A stretch of 64,000 nucleotides of DNA from Carboxylicivirga sp. (GCA_025210475.1 JAOARW010000067.1:26247-90246), one strand, 5' to 3'. Numbered from the stretch's first letter, positions 10,025 to 20,831 are shown. Translations and numbers: made by a program. Notes: generated by a model from the sequence alone, not told the origin.

Positions 10025-12505
10025 TTATTCAACTACCAAATGGTAAGCTGGTTGACCCGAAGGAACAGCGATTGTTAGCACCTGATCAACTTTATCCCAA
10101 TAATAACTGGTTTTACTTGGTGTCTCAAAAGGATTACCTGATAAATTTCCTTTTTTAACCTTCTTACCATCAATTGAAACTAAAGTTGGTTTTTTATCTA
10201 AATTTAAACGATAAAAAACATGACGAGACCTTAAGCTATAATTACCTTTCGCATGCTCCTTGTACGTGATGTTATAATGATTCTTGCTTTTCTGAGCTGT
10301 CAATTCACGCATACCATATACATCTTTTTTGTAGCTATTGCTTTCCCCATCATCTTCATAAAGCGCGAATCGGGCTTTTTTATTTGATGGGTAAACATTA
10401 ATTATCAAAGGATAAGTTTCCTTTTCATTGATAAATTGCATCACCGGCATGGTTGGAACGATGGCGCCTTTTTTTACGAATACAGGAATGTCTTCCAAAG
10501 TTACCGGATATTCAATCCATTGCTTGCCCTTGTATACCTGATTGGGATTAAAAAAATCGATCCATTCACCACGGGGCAGATAAACCCGCTTAATGCTTGC
10601 TGCTTCTTCAACAACAGGAGCAACCAATAGGTTTTCACCTAATAAAAACTGGCTATCCAGATTAAAAACCTGTGGATCGTCGGAATATTCCATCAACAAT
10701 GGTCGAACCAATGGCCAGCCTTTATCAAAGGCTTCGCGGGCATACGTATAGATATATGGAAACAAACGATACTTTAATTCAATTGCCTCTTTCACAATCC
10801 GCTCAGCTTCTTCGCCAAACAACCAGGGTTCCACCGCATTATTCCCTTCGTGATGAATGCGACTTAATGGATTAAAAGCCCCAAACTGAAGCCAACGGAT
10901 GTACAGTTCACTCATCTCGTCATAATCGTTGATATCGCCACAATAGCCGGATATATCGCAACTCCAGAAAGGTATTAAGCCCATGCCCGATGATAGCATT
11001 AAAGGTATTTGCGCTGATAACTGATTCCAGCCATTACAAGGATTGTTACCATTACCGGCATCTCCTGACCAACCAAAGGTATAACGCTGTAATCCAGCAT
11101 ATCCGGCCCTTGTCATTTGAAAAATCCGTTGATTCGGATTATGCTTTTCAAACTGCTCGGTAACTACTTTGTCCCATGTAAAGCCGTATACATTGTGTAT
11201 TTCAGCATGATTACCATCGTGATGCTGCATGTTTAACCGGTCAACAGCTTCTTCGTTACTCCAAGCCGGTTCGCCCATATCAGTCCAGAAACCTTTAACA
11301 CCATCCTTAATAACTTTCTGCTGATAATTGCCCCACCAGTCAGCTACCTCAGGATTTGTAAAGTCAACCACTCCACAATTTCCGCCCCATGGCCATGGCA
11401 TATCGTAGCTCTTTTGCGTCCGTTTATCTTTGGTAAAATATCTCAGACTATCTGCTTCATTCCATTGTTGCTTATTGGCTTGCGATATCACCGGATCTTG
11501 CGAAACCACAACCTTAAATCCCATTTCAGCCAGATCAGAAAGCATCTTTTGGGGATTTTCATAATTTCCTTCTCGCCACTCAAAATCCTGTAAATGCTGT
11601 GTCCAACCAATATCCTGATAGATGATGTCACAAGGAATTTCTCGTTGACGATAACCCTCGGCAATTTCGCGGGTTAAGGATTCTGTAGTTAATAATCCAC
11701 GGCATTGAGAAAAACCCAAAGCCCAGGCTGGTGGCATAATCGCCTTACCAGTTAGCTTTGTATAATTGCTTAACATTTGCTTAATGGTAGGTCCATAGAT
11801 AAAATAATACTGCATTTGACCATCGGGAGCCGAAAAAGAATAACAATCGTTTGCAGCCTTACCAAAATCAAATGTTGATTTAAACGTATTGTCAAAAAAG
11901 ATTCCGTAACCCTCGCTGCTCATAAAAAACGGAATGCTTTTATATAAAGGATCACTATCGGGGCTATAGCAAGGTTTATCACTGTTCCACATGGTAAAAC
12001 TTTGTCCGCGACGATTGATATTACCATTCTTTTCTCCCAATCCATAAATACGCTCATTGGGTTTCAGTACTTTCACCGATGCTATGTGATTTTGCTCTTT
12101 TTTAAAACCTAATTGCTTATAATCAGCCATCAGTTCTTTCTGCCATTTATCAAAAATACTAATGGAAAAAGGTGATTTCTGAACACGAACAATTAGTTTG
12201 GAAGTATAAATTTCATAACTCCCGGATTGTTCATTCAAATTGATTTTCGAATTGTTTTGCTCTTGCTCAATAAGGGCATAGGAAGCTCTTATCTCATTTA
12301 AAGTATCGGTATAGGTAATTTTAATTATCTCTGAGCTAAACTGCTCGAGGTGAACGTTTATACCATTCTCACAATTAAAAATAACTACATTATCTTTTAC
12401 ACTGTGTCCTATACATTTGCCGGGCACCTGCGACTGCAGCTCCAAAGCACTTGTCCATAGACCTATGACACAGAACAGTATTGCTAATTTTATTTTTAAG
12501 GACAT
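10025..12505 (-). CDS. GH31 alpha-glucosidase
   Basis: This exo-acting alpha-glucosidase has a signal peptide (about 1-25) and is probably periplasmic. It should release glucose from isomalto-oligosaccharides made by the neighbouring GH66 enzyme. The 826-residue protein has an N-terminal beta sandwich with GLGEKNGNINRRG, the catalytic barrel with nucleophile D409 in FWTDMGEPAW and acid/base D482 in GWSGDAGNG, then IPFWSCDISGYCG, and C-terminal beta domains including LYEDDGES. Length and motif order are normal for GH31. Some GH31 enzymes are alpha-xylosidases; the GH66 context favours alpha-glucosidase. Confidence 0.92.
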   Translation of the reverse strand: MSLKIKLAILFCVIGLWTSALELQSQVPGKCIGHSVKDNVVIFNCENGINVHLEQFSSEIIKITYTDTLNEIRASYALIEQEQNNSKINLNEQSGSYEIYTSKLIVRVQKSPFSISIFDKWQKELMADYKQLGFKKEQNHIASVKVLKPNERIYGLGEKNGNINRRGQSFTMWNSDKPCYSPDSDPLYKSIPFFMSSEGYGIFFDNTFKSTFDFGKAANDCYSFSAPDGQMQYYFIYGPTIKQMLSNYTKLTGKAIMPPAWALGFSQCRGLLTTESLTREIAEGYRQREIPCDIIYQDIGWTQHLQDFEWREGNYENPQKMLSDLAEMGFKVVVSQDPVISQANKQQWNEADSLRYFTKDKRTQKSYDMPWPWGGNCGVVDFTNPEVADWWGNYQQKVIKDGVKGFWTDMGEPAWSNEEAVDRLNMQHHDGNHAEIHNVYGFTWDKVVTEQFEKHNPNQRIFQMTRAGYAGLQRYTFGWSGDAGNGNNPCNGWNQLSAQIPLMLSSGMGLIPFWSCDISGYCGDINDYDEMSELYIRWLQFGAFNPLSRIHHEGNNAVEPWLFGEEAERIVKEAIELKYRLFPYIYTYAREAFDKGWPLVRPLLMEYSDDPQVFNLDSQFLLGENLLVAPVVEEAASIKRVYLPRGEWIDFFNPNQVYKGKQWIEYPVTLEDIPVFVKKGAIVPTMPVMQFINEKETYPLIINVYPSNKKARFALYEDDGESNSYKKDVYGMRELTAQKSKNHYNITYKEHAKGNYSLRSRHVFYRLNLDKKPTLVSIDGKKVKKGNLSGNPFETPSKTSYYWDKVDQVLTIAVPSGQPAYHLVVE

Positions 12506-12631
12506 TGAATTTTGTTTAAAAGTTATAGGTCAGCAATTAAGTTTTTACATACCCATTACAGCACTAATCACTTAGCGTTCATAGCGAATATCAGCATTGA
12601 AGAACATAAATATTTACTGCTAAATAATAAA

Positions 12632-14410
12632 TTAGTACTCAACCACAATCATGGTCCAGTACTCTAGTTCAGGTAATTCAAAAACAACATTTTCACCCTC
12701 CTGAGCAAACTTTAACGAACGTGGGCTTCCTCCGGCAACATCAGGTGACGCCGCCCAAATGCTTTTTACTTTTTGGCTATCTTTAAGCAATAACTTAGCA
12801 TTTTTAAGTTTTTGAGGAGCCACCTGTATTCCTGCATTATCCCGCCATTCAGTTGTCGTAGCATCGCTCAGGTTAATTAATGATATAAGTTGTCGGCCGG
12901 CCATCTTTTTTGCGACTATTGCTACGTCACCTTTACCTGCCGGCCAGTTTGACAATACCATCTTATTATCTAATGAACTTAAAGTAACTGTATTAAACTT
13001 ACCACCATCACGAAGTAAATTTTGATAAGCTACTAAAAAATCATAGTAAGCAATCAAAGCCGTTTTAAGCACCGGACGCATCTTCAGGTTGTTATTGGGG
13101 AAATATTCTTTACCCAACATGTGCTCGCCCAGTTCTAAATGTGAACCACCAAAGGCGAAAATCACCGCATTGGTCATCAACACCGATGGAGTATTAAAAA
13201 AGCCTTGGTTATTCGCCAAGTCATAATTAACATAGGCTGCCAGAACTGTGTTTTTTAAACCACCTCCGTAAACATCATTTTGACGGATAATAGATGCCAA
13301 ATCATCATACTGATTATTGGGATTCCAAACTTCGGTATATAAAAAATCTGTTTCTGCACTTGCAATGCCCAATTGTCCATATTGATTCACAGCATTTACC
13401 ACATTGTATTTTTCACTATTTCCTTCCTTCATTGCATTGATGAAAGGTGCAAAAGTTTGCGCCAGATCAATATTTATACCATCGTAATTATATACCACAC
13501 CACGATCGCCCAGCTGATCCATATGAAAACCATCAAAATCGAGAAATTCATATACTCTTTTATTTTGGCTCTGATAGTAATTTTGCCAATCGCTATTGGA
13601 TGGATCCAATACATATAAATTGCTCAGGAATGGTGAACTTAATGGGTGATAATCCATACTGCTATGGTTATTATCTTTATACACATACCAGTGACGATCA
13701 ACACCATCATCGGCTGCATCGTCCCAGGCTCCGTAAACCAAATTATAATACATGGCCATCATGTTATGCTCATGGGCCTTTTTAATGTAGCTTTCCACAG
13801 TTTTCAGATACACATCTTTATTGATAATATCTTTCCACGAACTGGCTACCTGTCCATTTTCGATAGGTAAAGGCTGATGGTGTTTGTTGTGCCAATCATA
13901 AAACTGAATTCCATTAATGTGAAAACGATTCAGGTTGTTAATGACGGCATCCATGTCCTGCTCTTCTATTTGGGAATAGTCAGATAAAAAACCGTACCTG
14001 GGAAATTTTGTCCACTTTGTTGAAGCATCAATTGCAATAACAGCTTCAATGGTTTCGTCTCCGTCCTTATCCACAACCAATTCTGCAACATAACCTTTAA
14101 AGTCATCGGCCGGTAAGGTCCATGTCCAGTTTGCAGAGCCTGGAACCGACTCTTCCACCACTTTATTAAGGTGCTTATACCTTACCAGCGCACCTGTTGG
14201 CAAATCCTTACGATCTAAGGTAAAAGTAACCTTATCTCCGGGTTCGTAACGCGCCTTATCTGTATAAATAAAAGTATTGCTATACACCGGTGCCGGATCA
14301 TTAACCGGAACATCTGGTATTAGCACCTCTTTTATTGGTTCATCCTCTTTCTTACAACTGCCCAAAAGGCAAACAACCATGAAAACGAAAAATATCCTGG
14401 ATAAGTGCAT
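12632..14410 (-). CDS. GH66 endo-dextranase
   Basis: This surface or periplasmic lipoprotein (Cys 19 in LLGSCKKE) cuts alpha-1,6-glucan (dextran) internally. It has an N-terminal Ig-like domain (about 45-130), then the GH66 barrel with FHINGIQFYDWHNKHH, the catalytic Asp in GFHMDQLG (D298) and the acid/base Glu in YTEVWN (E360), and a C-terminal beta domain. The 62-residue spacing of the two acids is near that of characterised GH66 dextranases. At 592 residues it lacks the insert of cycloisomaltooligosaccharide glucanotransferases, so a plain dextranase is more likely. It follows the SusE-like gene after a hairpin. Confidence 0.93.
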   Translation of the reverse strand: MHLSRIFFVFMVVCLLGSCKKEDEPIKEVLIPDVPVNDPAPVYSNTFIYTDKARYEPGDKVTFTLDRKDLPTGALVRYKHLNKVVEESVPGSANWTWTLPADDFKGYVAELVVDKDGDETIEAVIAIDASTKWTKFPRYGFLSDYSQIEEQDMDAVINNLNRFHINGIQFYDWHNKHHQPLPIENGQVASSWKDIINKDVYLKTVESYIKKAHEHNMMAMYYNLVYGAWDDAADDGVDRHWYVYKDNNHSSMDYHPLSSPFLSNLYVLDPSNSDWQNYYQSQNKRVYEFLDFDGFHMDQLGDRGVVYNYDGINIDLAQTFAPFINAMKEGNSEKYNVVNAVNQYGQLGIASAETDFLYTEVWNPNNQYDDLASIIRQNDVYGGGLKNTVLAAYVNYDLANNQGFFNTPSVLMTNAVIFAFGGSHLELGEHMLGKEYFPNNNLKMRPVLKTALIAYYDFLVAYQNLLRDGGKFNTVTLSSLDNKMVLSNWPAGKGDVAIVAKKMAGRQLISLINLSDATTTEWRDNAGIQVAPQKLKNAKLLLKDSQKVKSIWAASPDVAGGSPRSLKFAQEGENVVFELPELEYWTMIVVEY

Positions 14411-14423
14411 ATCTTAATGTATT

Positions 14424-14455
14424 AAAAAAAGGGAATGAAGCTTAGCCTCATCCCC
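14424..14455 (-). terminator. Hairpin with T-run between susE-like gene and GH66
   Basis: On the minus strand GGGGATGAGGC pairs with GCTTCATTCCC (two G-U pairs) and is followed by T7. It lies within the operon, directly after the SusE-like stop. It probably lowers transcription of the enzyme genes relative to the binding-protein genes, or stabilises the upstream mRNA. Confidence 0.65.
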
Positions 14456-14464
14456 CATAAAAAA

Positions 14465-15961
14465 CTATTGCTTTGTAATTGTCATCGATTCATTATCTAG
14501 ATCAATTATTATTTCGTAAGTGCCGGCATCACCACTGCTTAGTTTCCATTTATTATCCGGTCCATCACAACCATGGGTTATGATGTAATCACTGTTTGAA
14601 ACAGGTTGATTTTCACTTGCAGCATTTAACCAATCACCATTGCACCAATCCCCCTTAAATTTAGAGATCTTGAATTCTCCTTCGGCATTATCAGCCCCCA
14701 GCTCTCCATTAAAAATGTAAACACCATTATTGTATTCCATTGGAGCTGGTGCACCAATATTCCATCCATTGGGACCTCCATCACCTATCAGGTATAGTTC
14801 AACCTTTTCAAACTTAAGCGTTTTATCAAATAAGTTAAGCGTTATTTTGTAACGTCCTTCTGTTTCATCGGTAATACGCCATTTATAGTCATCTCCTTCG
14901 CAACCATGGCGAACCACATAATCGGTGGCATCAACCGCTTGGTCAGCTTGTGTTGCATTAAGCCAGTCGCCATCGCACCAATCACCTTTATAGGTCGAAA
15001 ACTTAAGCTCTCCAGGTTTTAGGTGCGCTTCGTATGTAAACACAAACGGATCGTTCGGATCTTGTGTAAAAGCTTCAGGTGAACCTATGTTCCAATTACT
15101 TGGTGAAGCATCGCCCACAATGTAGATTTCGGTATAAGGAGGCCCAACCTGTTTTTCAACAATAATGCTTAAATCAAGTAAGTTAACCTGTATCTTATAT
15201 GGGGAACCTTCTGTAATCTCCCACTGTACATCATCACCACTTCCTCCAATATTGAAAACCATTTTATTAGCATCCTCAGCATGGCGCGTATAGGTATCTT
15301 GCGACCAACTCTCATTGCGGTTCACCGGAAATTTGAAATTACCCGGCTTTAGCTGGCCTTCGAATACGAAGATCCACGGGGCATTGTTTTGAGGTGTCAT
15401 TTCAATGGCATCTGCAATGTTCCAACCCGCTTCGGTAGCACTACCTACAATGTAAAGTTTTTCGGTAACCGCTTTGTAGGGCTGCACTGTAAATTTCACC
15501 GGAGTTGAAATATCATCTTCCACCTGCTCATTGGCTACCTTAGCAGTAACACGCGCCTCCAGCTCTACTACCTTACCAGGCATTGCGCCCCATAAATCAA
15601 TCGCCATTTCATTTAAATCGGCTACATTAATACTTTTTTCGTATACCTGTTTACCAAAATCATACACTTTTGAAGTAGCAAAACTGTTGTCGGCCCGATC
15701 AATTTCAAACGTATAGGAAATTGAACTTCCTGTGCCCTGATTACTGCCTGTTGTCCAGTTAAAAGCAATCGCTGCATTAAATGATTCGGATTGCTTTAAG
15801 ACCAGTTCTTTACTTGATGCTGATAGCTCAATTAAATCACCTTTACTTATTTCTGCTACATAATCTTCCTGACAGCCTGTAAAAAAAGCCAGGAGAGCAA
15901 CAACAAACAAGCTACAAGCTATCTTAGCCATATTTTCTTGTATATATTTTCTTGATATCAT
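14465..15961 (-). CDS. SusE/SusF-like surface glycan-binding lipoprotein
   Basis: This 498-residue lipoprotein (Cys 30 in FFTGCQED) is in the third position of the locus, as SusE is. The N-terminal SusE-type Ig domain (about 35-160) is followed by three tandem SusF-type starch-binding-like modules, each opening with a near-identical strand: LYIVGSATEAGWNI, IYIVGDASPSNWNI and LYLIGDGGPNGWNI, at about 170, 278 and 385. The last two also share GDWCNGDWLN-like and HGCxGxDxKW motifs, so they look like recent duplicates. It should bind alpha-glucan at the cell surface and feed the SusCD pair. Confidence 0.9.
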   Translation of the reverse strand: MISRKYIQENMAKIACSLFVVALLAFFTGCQEDYVAEISKGDLIELSASSKELVLKQSESFNAAIAFNWTTGSNQGTGSSISYTFEIDRADNSFATSKVYDFGKQVYEKSINVADLNEMAIDLWGAMPGKVVELEARVTAKVANEQVEDDISTPVKFTVQPYKAVTEKLYIVGSATEAGWNIADAIEMTPQNNAPWIFVFEGQLKPGNFKFPVNRNESWSQDTYTRHAEDANKMVFNIGGSGDDVQWEITEGSPYKIQVNLLDLSIIVEKQVGPPYTEIYIVGDASPSNWNIGSPEAFTQDPNDPFVFTYEAHLKPGELKFSTYKGDWCDGDWLNATQADQAVDATDYVVRHGCEGDDYKWRITDETEGRYKITLNLFDKTLKFEKVELYLIGDGGPNGWNIGAPAPMEYNNGVYIFNGELGADNAEGEFKISKFKGDWCNGDWLNAASENQPVSNSDYIITHGCDGPDNKWKLSSGDAGTYEIIIDLDNESMTITKQ

Positions 15962-15991
15962 TGTTTCTATTTTTTCGTTAGCATGGATACA

Positions 15992-17476
15992 TTAGTAACC
16001 CGGATTTTGCTTCAGGTTGGGATTATTATCTATTTCCTTTTGAGGAATCGGAAATAAAAGATGTTTTGCACTGGCATTGGTTTTACCAATCGAATGCAAG
16101 AAATCCAATCCCCATTGTCCGTTTTCAACCCTAATTAAATCGAACCAACGTTGCCCCTCAAAAGCCAGCTCCATGCGTCTTTCCTGTAACACTGCGGCAT
16201 TAAATTCTGATTTCGACAGGTTTTTAAGATTTTCCAATCCGGCTCTGCCTCTTACTTTATTGATAGGTGCATAAGCATCCGATGTTTTATCCAGATTATT
16301 CAAAGCTTCTGCTTTCATCAGTAAAACATCAGAATAACGTAATACCGGGAAGTTCATTGGGCTATTATCATAAGTTTCAGCCACTGCTTTTGTCACCAAA
16401 AATTTTCGAAGATTAAAGCCTGTGATCGAATATCCAGGATCATAATCCATACCATCAAAAGCCGGACAGCCATCAAATAATACGGTTACATTCTTACGTT
16501 GGTCATTGGCTTCGTAGGCCGCTACAAATTCGGCAGATGGCTGGTTCCAACCCCAGCCACCGGCGACCATATCAGCCCCTCGGGGTCCGGTAAACGTACT
16601 CAACCAGGAAGCCTGATTTTCATTGGACCAAAAGTCTTGCTTTGAATCACTAACGTATTGTACTTCAAACAAAGACTCAATTGAGTTTTTATTATTAACA
16701 TCAAAGTTTTGTGCATATTCCGGATTCAAATCGTATCCAAGGCGCTCTACTTCATCTGCCAAATCCACAACATTTTGCCATTCTTCAAGGGTTAGATAAA
16801 CTTTTGCCAACAAGCCCGTGGCTGCACCTTTTGTTGCCCGTCCAAGATCGCTTGCTCCATAGGTCCTTTTCTCAGGTAACAGTTTTCGAGCCTCGTTCAA
16901 ATCATCAATTATCCGTTGGTAAACAACCGCTTTGTCAGTGCGTGAAGGACGAAGGTCATCACCCGGCTCCTGCGGTTCCAAAATCAATGGTACATCACCA
17001 AAATAACGAACCAAAATAAAGTGATACAAACCTCGGAGAAAATAAGCCTCACCCAAAATTCTGCTTTTCAGATTTTCATCGATATCCATGGCCGGCACAT
17101 TTTTAAGAACCAGATTTGAGCGCAGAATACCAGGCGCAGGTCCACGCCATAAATCCAATACACCCGGGTTATCCGTTGCTGTTACAAAATTGGCCATATC
17201 CTGCGTTTCGCGTCCATCATCGCCACCGCCGGCACCAACTATACTGTTGCCAGCCATAATATCGGATGTCCACATGCGCATGTTATATAACTTTGGCCAT
17301 TGCAAGGGCTGATACGCCCCGTTAATGGCATTGATGGCATCATTTTCTGTTTGCCAGAAATTTGAGGTATTGATTGAATCCTCGGGTGATTTAATGAGGA
17401 AGTCATCGCCGCACGAAGCTGCCATGAATCCAATCATTAGTATTGCGAAATATTTAAGATAATTCATTTTTACCAT
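15992..17476 (-). CDS. SusD-family nutrient-binding lipoprotein
   Basis: This is the surface lid of the SusCD importer. The 494-residue protein has a lipobox at Cys 22 (MAASCGDD), the SusD-like N-terminal helices (NAINGAYQPLQW, LGEAYFLRGLYHFILVRYFG) and the conserved family C-terminus LFPIPQKEIDNNP...QNPGY. It lies 9 bp after susC and 30 bp before the SusE-like gene, so it is co-transcribed with both. In this locus its ligand is expected to be dextran-type oligosaccharides. Confidence 0.95.
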   Translation of the reverse strand: MVKMNYLKYFAILMIGFMAASCGDDFLIKSPEDSINTSNFWQTENDAINAINGAYQPLQWPKLYNMRMWTSDIMAGNSIVGAGGGDDGRETQDMANFVTATDNPGVLDLWRGPAPGILRSNLVLKNVPAMDIDENLKSRILGEAYFLRGLYHFILVRYFGDVPLILEPQEPGDDLRPSRTDKAVVYQRIIDDLNEARKLLPEKRTYGASDLGRATKGAATGLLAKVYLTLEEWQNVVDLADEVERLGYDLNPEYAQNFDVNNKNSIESLFEVQYVSDSKQDFWSNENQASWLSTFTGPRGADMVAGGWGWNQPSAEFVAAYEANDQRKNVTVLFDGCPAFDGMDYDPGYSITGFNLRKFLVTKAVAETYDNSPMNFPVLRYSDVLLMKAEALNNLDKTSDAYAPINKVRGRAGLENLKNLSKSEFNAAVLQERRMELAFEGQRWFDLIRVENGQWGLDFLHSIGKTNASAKHLLFPIPQKEIDNNPNLKQNPGY

Positions 17477-17485
17477 TTTAACGAT

Positions 17486-20400
17486 TTAGAAACTAATGTT
17501 TGCTCCAACACTGATGGTGCGGGTAACCGGATATACATTGTTATCGATTCCACTCACACCCACTTCCGGGTCAAATCCCTCGTATGAAGTAAATGTGTAC
17601 AAATTGGTACCAGATATATAAATTCGGGCCGAACTTACAGGGGTTTTCTTATACCAGTTTTCGGGCAGGTTATAACCCAGCGTTACATTTTTAATTCTTA
17701 AATACGAACCATCTTCAATGTACCGGTCAGAAGGTCGTGAATTTTGGTTTGGATCGTTAAATACTGCTCGCGGTACAACGCTACTGGTTCCCTCACCAGT
17801 CCAACGCTCCAACGTTTTATCTGACTGGTTATAGGCTACAGCCATACCTTCGTTCCAAATACGGTTGGCATTATAAATATCGTTGCCAAATACTCCCTGA
17901 AGAAAGATGGTCAGGTCAAAGCCTTTATAGGCAAATCGGTTGTTAAGTGAAAACAGAAAATCTGGATTTGGATTACCAATATAAGTTCGATCCTGTGCAT
18001 TAATCACACCATCGCTGTTTAAATCTTTAAAGCGAATATCACCCGGTGATGTGCGGTTATAAGGATCATTACCCGGCACCTGAACAGCATGATTATTAAC
18101 CTCTTCCTGATTCTGAAAAACGCCGTCGGTTACATAACCATAAAAAACATCCATTGGGTGCCCCGTTGCCAAACGAGCCAGGTCCTGGTTGAAACCAACT
18201 GATCCTCGCGTCATTGGGATGGAGTCATTCAATTGCACAACTTCATTGCGGTTAAATGAGAAGTTAACATCTGTATCCCATTCAAACTCTCCTTTCATAT
18301 TGTGCGATGTAACCGATACTTCAATACCTTTATTGGTAATTTCACCTGCATTTACCTTTGGTACATCAATATCGGAATAACCGGTTGAAATAGGCACCGA
18401 CATAGGCACCAACATATCCTCTGTAACTTTGTAATAGGTATCTACCGTCAGGTCAATTGTTTGATTAAATAAACTGGCATCGATACCAACATTGGACATT
18501 TTCTGAGCCTCCCAATGCAGATTAGGATTAGGCATTCTATTGGGAACGACAGTACTCACAATGCCATTGTTAAAAGTATAGACACCGGTATTTAATACTG
18601 AAGCATACTCATACAAACCAATTTCCTGGTTACCCGTTGATCCGTAGCCAACCCGCAATTTTAAATTATCCACAAAATCGATGTTTTCGAAGAAGTCTTC
18701 TTCTGAAATGCGCCAGGCCAGCGAAGCCGAAGGGAATGTTCCCCATTTAGAATCATTACCAAAACGTGATGATCCATCGCGTCGGATGGTTGCCGTGAAG
18801 AGGTACTTATCATCATAGGTATAGTTTACCCTTGCCATGTACGACATCATGGACCAACCAGTGGTATTACCACCTATATCAGGCTGTTTGCTACCATTAT
18901 TCAGTTGCTGCGTTTGATCACTGGCAAAATCCTGAATCGATCCGTTCATACCATGCCATTCACTTTCCTGTGCACTGGTACCAACCATTGCGGTTATATC
19001 GTGTTTACCAAACGATTTTGTATACGTCAGAGTGTTATCCCAGTTCCAGGTGTTGGCCCTGTTTGAGCTTTCAGACAGGAATGATAAATCTTGTGGTGTG
19101 GGTTGCCAATTGTATTTTGGTGCCCAATTTCTGTCATACCAGAAATTTGCTTTTAAACCGGCAAGTGATTTAAGGGTCAAGCCCTCAATTATCTCTAAAT
19201 CGGCATAAACAGAGCCTAACAGGTTATAACCCAATGTTTGCCTCTCAACCAAATTATTCTTTCCTACCGGATTAATAATGTCGCCATCCCACTCAGGTCG
19301 TTCCTTAGGCCCCGCATAGGAACCATCTTCATTATAAATCGGAAGAGTTGGTAATGCCAGCAATGAATTACGTATACTGTAATCACCACTGTATTTCTTA
19401 TCATGATTTAATGTCAGGTTATTACCAAACTTTAATTTTTCAAACACCTGCGATTCGGTGTTGAACTTAAAGGTGTATTTATCAAAGCCGGTATTGTCAA
19501 TAATTCCATCTTGCGAGAATACATTACCTGAAACATAGTAAGTTGTTTTTTCGGTTCCGCCAGAATAAGATAATGAATAACTCTGGATAGGAGCCGCCAC
19601 AAATAACTCGTCGACCCAATCGGTTCCTTTACCCAAAGACGCAGGATCGGCAAACGCCGGATTTTGAGTACGACCGGCATTCGCCATCATCTCGTTGTGT
19701 AAAGCTGCAAATTCACTCGCATTTAACACCTCCACCATATTGGTTGACTGCTGCACACCATAGTAGGCATTGAACTGCAATTGACTTTTCCCCTGCTCAC
19801 CAGATTTGGTAGTGATTATTACTACCCCATTGGCTCCACGAGAACCATAAATAGCTGTAGATGATGCATCCTTTAATATTTGAATCGATTCAATATCATT
19901 GGTATTTAACTGGTTAAGCCCACCATCAGTAGGTATGCCATCGATTACGTATAAAGGGTTGTTATTATTGATGGTTCCTAAACCACGGATGCGAAAAGTA
20001 GGATCACTACCCGGCGTACCGTTATCAATTACCTGTACTCCTGTTGCTTTACCCTGTAAGGCATTTCCCACACTCGGTACCGGCAATGAATTCAGATCAT
20101 CGGTACTAACGCTGGCTACAGCTCCGGTAAGGTCACTCTTTCTCATGGTGCCATAACCGACAACCACAACTTCATCCATGTCGATGGCCTCGTCAACCAT
20201 TGTAATATTGATGGTCGTTTTACCCGCCACCTGAATTGTTTGAGACTCAAAGCCTACAAATGAAAATACAAGCTGTGCATCTGCATTACTCAACTCCAGC
20301 TGATACTCACCATCAATGTTGGTGATTGTACCATTGGATAGGTTATCCTTTTCGAAAACATTAACCCCTGGAATAGGATCATTGCCGGTATCCAATACAC

Positions 20401-20818
20401 GACCTTTAACCATAATGGTTTGTTGCTGTTGTGTTTCCATTGCATACTCTGGTTGAGCAACAGACAGTATTATTTGGTTATCTACCAAAACAATACGCAC
20501 ATCAGTACCAAATAATTCATCCAGAACATCAACAACACGCGATTCCTTTTTGTCAACGCTTACAATGCGATTAACATTTACCAGGTCGTTATCGTAAATA
20601 AAACGATAGTTGGATTGTTCTTCAATCTCCTCCAAAATAGCTTTTACCTCAACATTACGCATACGCAGCGACACTTTACTTTCCTGCGAGAAAGAACTAA
20701 GTGCCAACACATTGAAACAAGCTATAAATAATAAACCTAAAGATAGCCTCATTACTAATTTAATTTTAGGAGGAATAAACCACAATTGTGAAAACCTCCA
20801 ATTGGAAAAATTTTTCAT
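17486..20818 (-). CDS. SusC-family TonB-dependent receptor with STN signalling domain
   Basis: This outer-membrane transporter imports glycan oligomers with SusD. Its 1110 residues comprise a signal region (to about 44), an STN domain at about 50-118 that marks it as a signal-transducing receptor for FecR, a CarboxypepD_reg-like domain at 136-208, a TonB-box-like DEVVVVGYG at about 215-223, a plug (VIDGIPTDGG, GSRGANGVVIITTK) and a 22-strand-type barrel ending in ISVGANISF. The gene begins at the ATG overlapped by the predicted antisense -7 element. It is intact, unlike the copy at the left edge. Confidence 0.96.
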   Translation of the reverse strand: MKNFSNWRFSQLWFIPPKIKLVMRLSLGLLFIACFNVLALSSFSQESKVSLRMRNVEVKAILEEIEEQSNYRFIYDNDLVNVNRIVSVDKKESRVVDVLDELFGTDVRIVLVDNQIILSVAQPEYAMETQQQQTIMVKGRVLDTGNDPIPGVNVFEKDNLSNGTITNIDGEYQLELSNADAQLVFSFVGFESQTIQVAGKTTINITMVDEAIDMDEVVVVGYGTMRKSDLTGAVASVSTDDLNSLPVPSVGNALQGKATGVQVIDNGTPGSDPTFRIRGLGTINNNNPLYVIDGIPTDGGLNQLNTNDIESIQILKDASSTAIYGSRGANGVVIITTKSGEQGKSQLQFNAYYGVQQSTNMVEVLNASEFAALHNEMMANAGRTQNPAFADPASLGKGTDWVDELFVAAPIQSYSLSYSGGTEKTTYYVSGNVFSQDGIIDNTGFDKYTFKFNTESQVFEKLKFGNNLTLNHDKKYSGDYSIRNSLLALPTLPIYNEDGSYAGPKERPEWDGDIINPVGKNNLVERQTLGYNLLGSVYADLEIIEGLTLKSLAGLKANFWYDRNWAPKYNWQPTPQDLSFLSESSNRANTWNWDNTLTYTKSFGKHDITAMVGTSAQESEWHGMNGSIQDFASDQTQQLNNGSKQPDIGGNTTGWSMMSYMARVNYTYDDKYLFTATIRRDGSSRFGNDSKWGTFPSASLAWRISEEDFFENIDFVDNLKLRVGYGSTGNQEIGLYEYASVLNTGVYTFNNGIVSTVVPNRMPNPNLHWEAQKMSNVGIDASLFNQTIDLTVDTYYKVTEDMLVPMSVPISTGYSDIDVPKVNAGEITNKGIEVSVTSHNMKGEFEWDTDVNFSFNRNEVVQLNDSIPMTRGSVGFNQDLARLATGHPMDVFYGYVTDGVFQNQEEVNNHAVQVPGNDPYNRTSPGDIRFKDLNSDGVINAQDRTYIGNPNPDFLFSLNNRFAYKGFDLTIFLQGVFGNDIYNANRIWNEGMAVAYNQSDKTLERWTGEGTSSVVPRAVFNDPNQNSRPSDRYIEDGSYLRIKNVTLGYNLPENWYKKTPVSSARIYISGTNLYTFTSYEGFDPEVGVSGIDNNVYPVTRTISVGANISF

Positions 20819-20831
20819 AAATTTGAAATGC

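Noticed and set aside
13373..13870. Three plus-strand ORFs of 74-112 codons
   Set aside because: They are antisense to GH66, whose catalytic motifs lie here in the minus frame.
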